Positions 17,953-27,245 of a DNA stretch of 64,000 nt are shown here, in pieces. Origin of the DNA: Polyangia bacterium (GTDB taxonomy: Bacteria > Myxococcota_A > Polyangia > Nannocystales > Nannocystaceae); contig JAUIFF010000007.1 of the NCBI GenBank assembly GCA_030429545.1, positions 1 to 64,000 on the forward strand, written 5' to 3'. The position numbers were made by a program, and so were the translations under genes. A model generated the notes under the pieces. It was not told where the DNA came from. It did no database searches and saw only the letters and a list, made by a program, of their open reading frames with translations. Position 1 is the first letter of the stretch. Every line of letters begins with the position of its first letter.

Positions 17953-17978
17953 AAAACATGTCTTATAAAACATGTCTT
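17953..17978. promoter_or_regulatory. Twelve-base direct repeat upstream of the thrombospondin-like gene
   Basis: Two perfect copies of AAAACATGTCTT are separated by two bases (17953-17964 and 17967-17978), about 65-90 bases before ATG 18042, in an AT-rich spacer. Each copy holds the palindrome ACATGT. The position and 14-base periodicity would suit a tandem activator or repressor site. No evidence shows which protein would bind. Confidence 0.4.
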
Positions 17979-18041
17979 TTTGCGCATATTAAAATAGAAA
18001 TCTTCTACCACTTCACTGACGAAGCTCCCTACCCTAAGGGC

Positions 18042-20168
18042 ATGGCACGACCTCGACTTGCGATCGGTTTGGGATGTTTTTTGGTGGGAGCAAGCGGCTG
18101 CGGCTCGGTCTGTTCAGACGACGGCCCGGCGTGGGCACAAAACCCCGAAGAATGTAACTTTGCAAATTCAGATTCAGACTCGGACGCGGAAACAACGACG
18201 ACGACAACCACAGATCCGACCACCGTCGGGCCGACAACGACCACCGTTGACCCGACAACCACGGCGTCTGAGAGCGACTCCGAGGCCATGACCGACGGCA
18301 CCGGCGACCCGCCGACGCAGTACTGCCTCGATGCCGATATGGACGGCCAGGGCGATCCGAACATGTGTATCGACGCCACCGACGATCCTCCTCCGGGATA
18401 CGTCCCCAACAACCTCGACTGCGACGACAGCGATCCAAATACCTTTACCGGGGCGGCCGAGCTCGATGACCCCGATGCTTGTATGACCGACGCCGACGAC
18501 GACGGCTACGGCGACGACGACCCAAAGGACGGGGTGACGCCGGGCCAAGACTGCGCCGATGACAACGGGTTTGCGTTCCCGGGTGCCGCCGAGCTCGACG
18601 ACGAGGACGCGTGCATGGAAGATGAGGACGATGATGGCTACGGAGATCTCGACCCTCCCGACGGCGTCGACCCGGGGACCGACTGTATCGACACCGATCC
18701 CGACACCTACCCGGGTGCGGCCGAAAACACCGACCCAGAAGCGTGTATGACCGATGCCGACGGCGATGGCCACGGCGATGCCGATCCCGAACCGGGTGCG
18801 GTTCCCGGTGACGACTGCGACGACACCAGTGAGCATACGTTCCCGGGTGCCGCCCCGCTCGACGACGAACTTGCCTGTATGAAAGATGTCGACGACGACG
18901 ACTACGGCGATGACAACCCGCCCGACGGGGTGGTCGCAGGGACAGACTGTAATGATGACGAGCCCAACACCTACCCAGGCGCCGCTGAAAATGAAATCCC
19001 ACCGGGCCTGTGCCAGCAGGATATCGACGATGACGGCTGGGGCAGCAACACCCCCCCCGACGGGGTGACACCAGGGCTCGACTGTGACGACGCCGACGAG
19101 TCAATCTTCCAGTTGTGTGCCAACTGCACGCCCAACGAATACTTCTGTAAGGAAGACGAGTCTCACCTGTGCAACGGCCTCGGCAATGGTTCGTCGCTCG
19201 AGGAGGTCTGTGAAATCGGTTGTAACCCCGAGGATGGCCTGTGCTACCAGGAGTTGATGGTCGACGCCGGCGAGTCGGTGTGCATCAACCCGGGTGAGTC
19301 TGTGCAACTACAAGCAGTTGCCACCGGTGGCGACGGAAACTATATGTGGGACTGGATGCCGCCGGAGACCCTGAGCGACCCGATGATCGAAAACCCGATG
19401 GCCATGCCGATGGGTGCCACCACCTACACCGTGAACGTGATGGACGGCCTCAACCAAATGGCCAGCGACACGGTTTCGGTGTTCCTCACCGGCGAGGCCC
19501 TCGAGCTCAGTGACGAAGCTTGTAAGATCACAAACTTTGCCTACGGCGGTAACCCAAGCGTCAACTGGAACTGGAACCCGAACCTGGTCGAGCTGTGCCA
19601 GCTCGCCAACTCCTCGCCGACCGCACGGTTTTGTGGATGGTCGCTTGACAACGCCAACCTCCAGGGTCGCTTCCAGGTCAAAACCGGCTCCGACGACGAC
19701 TACATCGGCTTTTTGTGGGGGATCCAGCCATTTGACCAAATGACCGAAGAACCCAAGCAGTTCTACTTCTTTGGCTGGAAGCAGGGCAATCAGTTTGGCT
19801 GGTGTGGTGGCAACCACCCGCAGTCTGGTGGCTCGGGCATGATGGTCAAGCGCATGGATGTACAAGATCCGATGAACGCCCCGCTTTCGTGCGCGGACTT
19901 CCACGACATCAACGACTCGACCAACGCCACCGTGTTAGCGACCCCGAGCGAGTTTACAACCCAGGGCTGGCTCGACAATGTTCCCTACATCTTCGACCTG
20001 ACCCACACGCCCACGGACTTCACGATTCGCATCATCCGCGAGGACAATATGCAGGTCGTGGCCGAGCAGACGTTTATGGATGATACCTATCCTAATGGTC
20101 AGGTTGGATTCTACGCCTACTCGCAGCAGAACTCGTGCTTCTCGAACTTCCAAACGAGCTGTTTGTAG
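18042..20168 (+). CDS. Thrombospondin-like surface lipoprotein (MopE/TSP3-type calcium repeats)
   Basis: A 708-residue protein. The signal peptide ends near VGASGCGS (lipobox ASGC). A Ser/Asp and Thr/Pro stalk comes next, then about seven Asp-rich repeats of roughly 35 residues with the pattern D-x-D-x-DGYGD...G-x-DC-D...T-x-PGAAE (residues about 85-365). These match MopE-type metal-binding repeats and resemble thrombospondin type 3 calcium repeats. A Cys-rich segment and an Ig/PKD-like beta domain follow (about 405-485). The C-terminal 210 residues contain DDDYIGFLWGIQ, QFYFFGWKQ and GQVGFYAYSQQNSCFSNF, which resemble the lectin-like thrombospondin C-terminal domain. ATG 18042 is preferred because it begins the signal peptide. 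A terminator follows. Likely role: calcium-stabilised surface adhesion (inference). Confidence 0.85.
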   Translation: MARPRLAIGLGCFLVGASGCGSVCSDDGPAWAQNPEECNFANSDSDSDAETTTTTTTDPTTVGPTTTTVDPTTTASESDSEAMTDGTGDPPTQYCLDADMDGQGDPNMCIDATDDPPPGYVPNNLDCDDSDPNTFTGAAELDDPDACMTDADDDGYGDDDPKDGVTPGQDCADDNGFAFPGAAELDDEDACMEDEDDDGYGDLDPPDGVDPGTDCIDTDPDTYPGAAENTDPEACMTDADGDGHGDADPEPGAVPGDDCDDTSEHTFPGAAPLDDELACMKDVDDDDYGDDNPPDGVVAGTDCNDDEPNTYPGAAENEIPPGLCQQDIDDDGWGSNTPPDGVTPGLDCDDADESIFQLCANCTPNEYFCKEDESHLCNGLGNGSSLEEVCEIGCNPEDGLCYQELMVDAGESVCINPGESVQLQAVATGGDGNYMWDWMPPETLSDPMIENPMAMPMGATTYTVNVMDGLNQMASDTVSVFLTGEALELSDEACKITNFAYGGNPSVNWNWNPNLVELCQLANSSPTARFCGWSLDNANLQGRFQVKTGSDDDYIGFLWGIQPFDQMTEEPKQFYFFGWKQGNQFGWCGGNHPQSGGSGMMVKRMDVQDPMNAPLSCADFHDINDSTNATVLATPSEFTTQGWLDNVPYIFDLTHTPTDFTIRIIREDNMQVVAEQTFMDDTYPNGQVGFYAYSQQNSCFSNFQTSCL

Positions 20169-20190
20169 ACCACAAAACGAAGCTACACGG

Positions 20191-20214
20191 GCGGCCCTTC
20201 GGGGCCGCTTTTGT
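20191..20214 (+). terminator. Rho-independent terminator after the thrombospondin-like gene
   Basis: A 7-bp perfect stem GCGGCCC / GGGCCGC with a TTCG tetraloop is followed by TTTTTG. It lies 22 bases after the stop, between two convergent genes. Confidence 0.9.
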
Positions 20215-20222
20215 ATACCCAC

Positions 20223-20975
20223 TCAAGCTGTCGCAAGCGGCCGATCGAGCCAACGCGTAACGACCTCAAAGGCGTGTGCAAGAGCTAGAGGGCCGTTTTC
20301 GAGGCGAAATGGGGTCACGCGGACAAGCCCGTCGATCACCAGGTTGACCCGGGTTTTCGTGGCGCCCACGCTCGGCATCTCGTCGGGAAACCACCGCGAC
20401 CACGGACTGCGGGACACAAGTGCATGCATCATCACGCGTTCGCCAGGATGCAGCGCCTGCTCGCCGTTGCGGTCGCTCACGCCACCGTCGACCAAGAGCT
20501 TGCCACCGTGCCACACCGGGCGAAACATCAGGGGCACGCAGCAGGAGGCCGCGATCGCCGGAGCCAGTGGACCGGTCGACAATACCTTGGGTGCACGGGT
20601 GGCAAGGTCGTGGACGACCGTTGCAAATGCAACTTGGCAGTCCTCGATGTCACGCACACCGGTGGACCCGAGTAGGGTGTGGAGTTTGGCTAGGAACTTG
20701 CGCCCACGCAGCCAACCGCCGAGGGGCAGGCCCGGGTCCCAAAAATCCCGACGCTGCAGCGCCTGCAACTCGCCGGCGAGTTCGGTCGCCGGCAAACCAC
20801 TTGCCCACAACCCACCCGCGAGTGCACCGGCACTCACTCCGGTGATCCGCGCGGGTTTCAAGCCGGCTTGCTCGAGGGCCAAAAGCAGCCCTGTGTGGGC
20901 AAAAAACCCGAAAAAACCCGCCCCCAGGGCGAGGGTAAACGGACGTTCGGCGAGCCATTGGTAGTTGGTCAACAT
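20223..20975 (-). CDS. Patatin-like phospholipase
   Basis: A patatin-fold lipid acyl hydrolase of 250 residues. The nucleophile elbow is GVSAG, preceded by the oxyanion glycine loop GAGFFGFFAHTG, and the catalytic Asp lies in VDGGVSDRNG. These give a complete Ser-Asp dyad. There is no signal peptide. The enzyme is probably intracellular or associated with the inner membrane. ATG 20975 is preferred. An in-frame GTG at 21017 would add 14 residues, and the iterated palindrome TGTATCTACA lies exactly between the two starts. The gene follows the RND pump gene by 56 bases (14 if the GTG is used) and may be co-transcribed with it. Confidence 0.87.
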   Translation of the reverse strand: MLTNYQWLAERPFTLALGAGFFGFFAHTGLLLALEQAGLKPARITGVSAGALAGGLWASGLPATELAGELQALQRRDFWDPGLPLGGWLRGRKFLAKLHTLLGSTGVRDIEDCQVAFATVVHDLATRAPKVLSTGPLAPAIAASCCVPLMFRPVWHGGKLLVDGGVSDRNGEQALHPGERVMMHALVSRSPWSRWFPDEMPSVGATKTRVNLVIDGLVRVTPFRLENGPLALAHAFEVVTRWLDRPLATA

Positions 20976-21031
20976 CGGTGTATCTACATTCAGATTGCCA
21001 GCAACGGCCACGCGCACAGGCTGGCGCTCGC

Positions 21032-24000
21032 CTACTCATCCTCGTAGAGCACGTCGAGAATCTCGTCGTCCTCGGGCCCCCAGGAGTCCTCGAGTGCGCG
21101 CCGTGGGAACCGTGGTGGCTGGGCCACAACGGGCTTGGGCGGCTCAATGCTGACTTCGACCTCGGCGATCTCGATGTCGTCCATGCTGTCGTGGCCGGCC
21201 ATTGCCACAGCTGGCCCAAACAACATCCCGCGCATGTCCTCGATCATCATGTAGAAGCAAGGAACGAGCAGGAGGATGATGAAGGTCGCAAACATCACGC
21301 CAAACCCCAGGCTGATGGCCATGGGCACCAAAAACCGGGCCTGGACAGAGGTCTCCAAAATCATCGGCATCAGGCCCAAGAAGGTCGTCAGCGAGGTCAG
21401 CAGGATCGGTCGAAACCGCCGCTCACCGGCGGCCTGAATAGCTTCGCGCGGAGATTTGCCTTCCTTGCGATAGGTATTTGCGGCCGCGATCAACACCAGG
21501 CTGTCGTTGATCACCACCCCGCTGAGGGCGACGATCCCCATCATGCTGATCATGCTCAGCGAGTAGCCCATGACCACGTGACCAATGACGGCCCCGACAA
21601 ATCCAAATGGGATCGCAATCATCACGATGACCGGTTGGATGTAGCTTTTGAAAGGGATCGCCAGCAGGGCAAAGATAACGATGAGGGCCAGTTGGCCGCC
21701 GGATGCGAGCGCCTCGGTGGTGTCCTTTTGTTCGCGGTTTTCCCCGCCAAACCCGTAGGTCAGCCCCGGATAGCGATCGCCAAGTTTGTCGAGAACGTCA
21801 GCGGTGAGGGTTTTGATGACCACCCCGGGCGCGGTTTGGGTTTCGTCGACCTCGGCGGTGACGTGCAACAACCGGCCACCATCGGCGCGCTCGATCTCTG
21901 GCCAGCTGACGCCACGACTGAGTTTGGCGGCCTCGACCAGCGGAATTTCACCACCGTCCTGGGTGCGGATCAGCAGGGTTTCGATGTTGTATTCGGAGGT
22001 CCGCTCTTCGACCGGCAAACGTGCAAGTACACGGACTTCGTCGCGGCCCTCCTGTTGGCGCAGGGCCTCCGACCCATAAAACGAGGCACGCACCTGGCGG
22101 GCGATGTCGTTGGAAGTCAGCCCCAGGCTCTTGGCCTCGTCGGTGAGTTTGAGGTCGAGCTGGGGTTTGCCCTCGGCGACCCCGTTTTCGATGTCCGTCA
22201 CCCCGCCATAACCGGCGAGCGCTTCGGCGACATCCTTGGCCGCCCGCTCCAACACGGCCGGGTCGGTGTGGTTGAGCTCGACATCGACGGGCTTACCCGC
22301 ACTTGGGCCCATGGCGGCAGTAAACGTCAGCTTTTTGGCCTCAAACACCGGGCCTGTGAGCTCGCGCCAACGCTCCATGTAGGCTTCGCTGTCCATCTCG
22401 CGGTCGTCGGCAGGGACGAGCAAAATCTGGACACTGGCGATGTGCGACCCACTTCCGCCGCTCGCCTGGGGCCGGGGGCCACCGCGAATCGGCGACGAGC
22501 CGAGCAGCGAGAACATCCCGCGTTTGTCATCGGGTTCACCCATTTCAGCGAGCGCAACCGAGGCGGCCTCTTCGAGCCGATGTTGGATCCGACGGGTCGT
22601 TTCAACAGGTGTCCCATAGGGCAGCTCAACACTGGCGGTCACGAGGTCGCCAGCGATCGGCGGCATAAAGTGAAACGCGATCCGGCCACCGGCAATCAGC
22701 CCGATGGTGAGCACCAAACTGGCAATCCCGATCGCTAAGGCGACGTAGCGGTAGCGCAGGGTGCGGTGCAAAAACGGGGCGTAGCGATGTTTGATAAACC
22801 GCTCCAAAGCCTCGCGGACAACCTGCTGGCGCCGATACACGACCCCGTAAATCCCCTCTTCGGAGGGCTCCTTGAGGTGTCCCAAGTGGGCTGGCAACAC
22901 AAACAGCGACTCGACCAGCGAGATGATCAACACCGAGATCACGATCGTTGGGATGACCGCAAACATCTTGCCCATAAAGCCCGGGACAAAGAACATCGGG
23001 CTGAACGCGGCGATCGTGGTGGCGATCGAAAACGTGACCGGGACGGCGACTTCGCGCGAGCCTTCGATCGCGGCCTCGACAAAGCTGACCCCCCGCGTGC
23101 GTCGTTCGTAGATGTTTTCGCCCACGACAATTGCATCGTCAACGACCATCCCGAGGGTCACGATAAACGCGAACATCGAAATCATGTTGATCGAGGCATC
23201 GAGCCCGGGCATGAACAGCAGCGAGCCCAAAAACGAGATGGGAATGCCCATCGTCACCCAAAACGCCAGTCGTAACTCGAGGAACAACCCGAGCGACAGC
23301 AGCACCAAAATCAGACCGGTGTAGGCGTTGCGCAGCAGCAGGTCCATGCGCTCGTAGTAGAGCTGCGACCAGTCCTGCCACTGGGCAATGCTGACCCCTG
23401 GAGGCAACCACGTCTTGATTTGGTCCAGGTGTCCACGCACGCGTTCGGCGACTTCGACCGGGGTTTGGTCGCCCGAGCGATAGACCTTGATCATGATCCC
23501 GGGCTGGCCTTCAAACCACGCGGCTTCGTCGGTCTCGGCAAACGTCTCCTCGACCCGACCGATATCGCCTAGGGTCACCTCGGTCCCGGTGGCACTGGTG
23601 ATGATCGGGATCCGGGCAAACTCTAGCTCGGAGGTGCGGCGCTCAGAGGTCCGCACCAAGATCTCGCCGCCGGAGGTTTTGACCCCGCCGCCGGGGAGCT
23701 CGACTGATGTAGCTGCAACCTTTTGGGCAACCTGGTCGAGGGTTAAATTGTACCGCCGCAACTCGGCCTGCGGCACTTCGATGACGATCTCGCGCGGCGG
23801 CGCACCGGTGAGGTCGACCTGGGTAATCTCCGAGTCCACGAGCATCTGGTCGCGCGCCTGCTCGGCGAGTGCCCGCAACACCTGGGTGTCTTGGTTGCCG
23901 TAGAGCACCACCGAGATAACTTCGGCCCGGGGTGCGGCGAGACTGACGGTTGGACGTTCGGCATCCTTGGGCAGCGATGTCAGGCGGTCGACGGCACCTT

Positions 24001-24346
24001 TAATGTCGCTGAGCGCCTTGGCCTGATCGGCATCGAGTTCGAGCTCGGCGGTGACATTCGCCGCCCCCTCGCTGGCCACCGCCGTGACCCGCTTGACGCC
24101 ATCGATCCCGCGAACGGCCTCCTCGACCGCGAGGACAATCCCCTGCTCAACCTCGGTCGGGCTGGCACCGGGATAGGGCACCGATACCGTGACCATGTCG
24201 AGCGTGGTCTCGGGGAACACCTCCTGGCGGACCTGGGCGCTCATGATGAATCCGCCGAGCAGAAACATCAGCATCAAGAGGTTGGCGGCGACTGGGTTGT
24301 TGGCCATCCACGCGATGGCTCCCTTGCGATCTTTCATCCGCGCCAC
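21032..24346 (-). CDS. RND-family efflux transporter, inner-membrane subunit
   Basis: A 1104-residue proton-driven pump of the HAE-1/AcrB class. The first membrane helix (NNPVAANLLMLMFLLGGF) leads to porter-domain sequence such as VSVPYPGASPTEVEQGIV. Helix 4 contains the proton-relay pair in LGMVVDDAIVVGENIYE. The second membrane half contains MMGIVALSGVVINDSLVLI. The C-terminus extends about 60 residues past the last helix with an acidic tail. The length is at the upper end for the family. The gene lies 22 bases downstream of the adaptor gene. No outer-membrane TolC-type channel is present nearby, so one must be recruited from elsewhere. The cargo cannot be predicted. Confidence 0.94.
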   Translation of the reverse strand: MARMKDRKGAIAWMANNPVAANLLMLMFLLGGFIMSAQVRQEVFPETTLDMVTVSVPYPGASPTEVEQGIVLAVEEAVRGIDGVKRVTAVASEGAANVTAELELDADQAKALSDIKGAVDRLTSLPKDAERPTVSLAAPRAEVISVVLYGNQDTQVLRALAEQARDQMLVDSEITQVDLTGAPPREIVIEVPQAELRRYNLTLDQVAQKVAATSVELPGGGVKTSGGEILVRTSERRTSELEFARIPIITSATGTEVTLGDIGRVEETFAETDEAAWFEGQPGIMIKVYRSGDQTPVEVAERVRGHLDQIKTWLPPGVSIAQWQDWSQLYYERMDLLLRNAYTGLILVLLSLGLFLELRLAFWVTMGIPISFLGSLLFMPGLDASINMISMFAFIVTLGMVVDDAIVVGENIYERRTRGVSFVEAAIEGSREVAVPVTFSIATTIAAFSPMFFVPGFMGKMFAVIPTIVISVLIISLVESLFVLPAHLGHLKEPSEEGIYGVVYRRQQVVREALERFIKHRYAPFLHRTLRYRYVALAIGIASLVLTIGLIAGGRIAFHFMPPIAGDLVTASVELPYGTPVETTRRIQHRLEEAASVALAEMGEPDDKRGMFSLLGSSPIRGGPRPQASGGSGSHIASVQILLVPADDREMDSEAYMERWRELTGPVFEAKKLTFTAAMGPSAGKPVDVELNHTDPAVLERAAKDVAEALAGYGGVTDIENGVAEGKPQLDLKLTDEAKSLGLTSNDIARQVRASFYGSEALRQQEGRDEVRVLARLPVEERTSEYNIETLLIRTQDGGEIPLVEAAKLSRGVSWPEIERADGGRLLHVTAEVDETQTAPGVVIKTLTADVLDKLGDRYPGLTYGFGGENREQKDTTEALASGGQLALIVIFALLAIPFKSYIQPVIVMIAIPFGFVGAVIGHVVMGYSLSMISMMGIVALSGVVINDSLVLIAAANTYRKEGKSPREAIQAAGERRFRPILLTSLTTFLGLMPMILETSVQARFLVPMAISLGFGVMFATFIILLLVPCFYMMIEDMRGMLFGPAVAMAGHDSMDDIEIAEVEVSIEPPKPVVAQPPRFPRRALEDSWGPEDDEILDVLYEDE

Positions 24347-24368
24347 AGCAACTCCTTATTTTGCCCGC

Positions 24369-25703
24369 TCAACCTTTTTTGTCGGCTTTCGCGTTGTCTT
24401 TCGCGTCGCCCTTGTCGCCCTGCTCGCCGTCTTCACCCTCGGGCTTGGACTTTTCAAGGGCGGTCCCACCAAACTCTTTGCCAACTTCCCCGGGGGCCGA
24501 ACGCTCGCCCGAGATGCTGACCTCGAGCCCCTCGGTGGGGGCGGCCAGGGGCGTTGTGACGATCGCATCGCCCTCGGCAAGGCCGCGGACCAACACCGTC
24601 GTGCGGTCGCGAAACACAATGTCGACCTTGCGTTGGGCGAGCTGGCCATCGACCACAAGCCACACCCGATCGCCGCCAAACAGCGCTTCGCGGGGGACCG
24701 GCTGGGTGTTCTCAACCGTCATGCCGGTGAGGGCAACTTTGACAAACGAGCCGAGCAGTAGCGGCAACGGCCGTTCGTCGACCGGCTTTTCGAGGCTCAA
24801 TGGATCTTCGATGGCGACCAACATCCGCGCCATTCGCCCGCGGGAATCGACCTGGCCCTCGAGTCGCTCGATGTACCCGGCGCGCTCGCTGGTCACCCCA
24901 AAACCTGCCTCGTAGACAACGTTGGCGGCCGAACCACGCAGGCGCGAGCTGTTGATCCCGGGGATCGACAAAAACGGGAGGTTGGAGACGGGCACGGAAA
25001 TCTGCACCCAGTAGCGGTCGGTCGAGACCAGGGTGACAAGCCCGGTTTGGGCCGAAACCAGTTGGCCGACCTCAACTGGGGAGTCGAGCACCATGGCGTC
25101 GAACGGGCTGCGAATCACCGTGCGGCCGAGGTCGCGTTTGGCCCGACGCAGGTTGCTTTTTGCCGACGAAACCGAAGCCTGTGCACTGGTCACATGGGGG
25201 TTGCGCAACGCGTACTCGCGGGCAGACTCGGCCAGCGCATCGGCCTGGTTGCCCCACTCTTTTTCGGCGACTTCCTTGCGACCACGCTCGTCGGCAAGTT
25301 GCACCCGGGCCTGTTCGAGTGCCGCTTTTTGGGCGGCGATGGAAGTCTGGATGTCACGGGCATCGATCTTAAACAGGTCTTCACCGGCGGCAATCACAGC
25401 CCCCGGAACGATGCTCGCGTTGCGGCGAATCACTCGGCCGCCAACTTCTGGTTGTAGTACCAACTGTTGCGAAGCCCGGACCTCACCCATTGCCTGCACG
25501 GTGACAGGGTGGTCGCCGGGGTGGGCACGCAGCACCTCGACCTCGATGACCGGTTTGGGCGTCTCGACTTTTTCGGCCTCGGGCGCGGACTTGACGAGGC
25601 CGACAGCAACGAGCACGGCACCGGCCACGATCAACACTGGCAAGCCGAGCTTTGAAAATAACCCCACGGGCTTTTCCCGGCGGCGACTGGCAACTTCGTT
25701 CAT
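24369..25703 (-). CDS. RND efflux periplasmic adaptor (membrane fusion protein)
   Basis: A 444-residue protein anchored by one N-terminal membrane segment (LPVLIVAGAVLVAVGLV). It shows the split biotinyl-lipoyl-like domain (LQPEVGGRVIRRNASIVPGAVIAAGEDLFKID ... RTVIRSPFDAMVLDSPVEVGQLVSAQT) around an alpha-helical hairpin rich in Ala, Glu and Arg. A beta-barrel and a membrane-proximal domain follow. The C-terminal 45 residues are a Lys/Asp/Glu-rich low-complexity tail (GEDGEQGDKGDAKDNAKADK), unusual for the family. It forms an operon with the RND pump immediately downstream and bridges the pump to an outer-membrane channel. Confidence 0.92.
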   Translation of the reverse strand: MNEVASRRREKPVGLFSKLGLPVLIVAGAVLVAVGLVKSAPEAEKVETPKPVIEVEVLRAHPGDHPVTVQAMGEVRASQQLVLQPEVGGRVIRRNASIVPGAVIAAGEDLFKIDARDIQTSIAAQKAALEQARVQLADERGRKEVAEKEWGNQADALAESAREYALRNPHVTSAQASVSSAKSNLRRAKRDLGRTVIRSPFDAMVLDSPVEVGQLVSAQTGLVTLVSTDRYWVQISVPVSNLPFLSIPGINSSRLRGSAANVVYEAGFGVTSERAGYIERLEGQVDSRGRMARMLVAIEDPLSLEKPVDERPLPLLLGSFVKVALTGMTVENTQPVPREALFGGDRVWLVVDGQLAQRKVDIVFRDRTTVLVRGLAEGDAIVTTPLAAPTEGLEVSISGERSAPGEVGKEFGGTALEKSKPEGEDGEQGDKGDAKDNAKADKKG

Positions 25704-25910
25704 CGAGCCTCGGTACTGCTAGGTTGTCGGCAACCCCAATAAGCGTCAAGCGGTGCGACCACCGTGCCACGTGGGGATCCACAGTTGTGACCTGTGGTCG
25801 CACGATTTGCCGCCATCGGTGTGACCCGGACCTAGCGACAAAGGTGCCACCCAGGTATGTGACAGGTGCGTAAATCCGGGCTGCAGTTGCAGATGCACCG
25901 ACAGCTTTAG

Positions 25911-27056
25911 CTAGGTGGGGTCAGGCTTGGGCGTGTTCGGACCACTCGGCGGAAGCTCGGGCTCGGCGATGTAGGCCGGGTCGACCTCGCCTTCGAGACC
26001 CTGCAAAAATGCCGTCAGGTACTTCTTTTCCTCGGCCGAGAGCTTGCCCTTGGCGATCTGGTAGGTCGCCATAAAGTCCAGCATCTCGTCGAGTGTTTTG
26101 ATCTTGCCGTCGTGACGATAGGGCGCTGTCTTGGTGACATTGCGTAGGATCGGCACTTTAAAGAAGAACTTGTCCTTGGGATTTTGGGTGATCTTGATTC
26201 GCCCCTCATCCTCGATACCCGGAACAGGCTTTATCACCCCAACCTTTTGGTACATCGTGCCGCCGACACCCGGCCCGGTGTGACAGGTGACGCACTGGGC
26301 GTCGACAAACAATTGCAGACCACGCAGGGCATCATCTGAAAGCGCATTGTCGTCGCCTTGCAAAAACCGGTCGAACGCAGCCGGGGTGGTCAGCCCGCGT
26401 TCAAACGCGCCGATCGCCTTGCCGAGATTCTCGGCGTTGACCGGGTCTTTGTCATCGGGGAATGCCGCTTTAAACTGGTCTACGTAGCCAGGAATTGAGG
26501 CGACGGTTTTGATCACCGAGTTGTGGTCGGCCTGTGCCATCTCGACCGGATTGATCAGTGGGCCCAATGCCTGGGCCTCAACGGTCGGCTCGCGGCCATC
26601 CCAAAACTGCGCCAGCTGCAGGGCAGCATTGAACACCGTGGGTGAATTGCGGTCGCCGGTTTGCCCGCGGTGGCCAGTCGACACCGGTTTGCCATCGACT
26701 CCAAAGTTGTTGAGCAGGTGGCAGGTGTTGCACGAGACATCGTGGTTTTTCGACAGCCGCGTGTCGTAGTAGAGCGCGCGCCCGAGTGCGACCTTGGCCT
26801 CGGTCATCGGGTTGTCGGCCGTCTCCATCTTCGCCGGCAGCGGCGAGAAGTATTTTTTGGCGACCTGGCGAAGTTGCGCAGACGAGGGAGGTGGCAACGA
26901 GGCCTGCTTTTTGACAGTGATCTCGCCACTGCGCTTGGCCCCGCCAGCTTGCATCGTGCGCGGGTTCGGGGGCGGTCCTGTGTCGACACATGCGGTCAGC
27001 GTCACGGCCAGCGCCAACAGTCCGGAGAGCGAGAAGAGACGATCGTGCGGAAGCAT
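25911..27056 (-). CDS. Di-haem cytochrome c peroxidase (CcpA/MauG family) lipoprotein
   Basis: A 381-residue protein from ATG 27056 (MLPHDRLFSLSG). The lipobox LTAC places the lipidated Cys at about residue 23. Two c-type haem motifs are present, CNTCH (C109-H113) and CVTCH (C255-H259), with the conserved NSPTVFNAAL and LRNVTKTAPYRHDG segments of bacterial di-haem peroxidases. It probably reduces hydrogen peroxide in the periplasm using electrons from a cytochrome c. Another start upstream at 27170 would add 38 residues without signal character and was rejected. It is divergent from the second Hsp90-like gene, with 189 bases between them. Confidence 0.92.
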   Translation of the reverse strand: MLPHDRLFSLSGLLALAVTLTACVDTGPPPNPRTMQAGGAKRSGEITVKKQASLPPPSSAQLRQVAKKYFSPLPAKMETADNPMTEAKVALGRALYYDTRLSKNHDVSCNTCHLLNNFGVDGKPVSTGHRGQTGDRNSPTVFNAALQLAQFWDGREPTVEAQALGPLINPVEMAQADHNSVIKTVASIPGYVDQFKAAFPDDKDPVNAENLGKAIGAFERGLTTPAAFDRFLQGDDNALSDDALRGLQLFVDAQCVTCHTGPGVGGTMYQKVGVIKPVPGIEDEGRIKITQNPKDKFFFKVPILRNVTKTAPYRHDGKIKTLDEMLDFMATYQIAKGKLSAEEKKYLTAFLQGLEGEVDPAYIAEPELPPSGPNTPKPDPT

Positions 27057-27245
27057 CGCGTGGTGGGTCACTGTGGAGTTCCTATCTGGGGGAGCCGCGG
27101 CCGTTGTTTGCTTGCCCTGGGGACCGTGGCTTTGCGACGATAGGCTACGTGAATTGCTACATTCTTGCACCTGCCTGCGACCGCCGGTCGGGTCAGCCGG
27201 CGGCCCAAGTCCGCCACCTCCGCGTTTTTCAAGAGACCAAGCCCC

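Noticed and set aside
20978..22738. A 586-codon open frame on the plus strand
   Set aside because: It is antisense to the RND transporter gene, has Gln/His-rich low-complexity content and no family motif. The opposite strand encodes a complete, recognisable pump.
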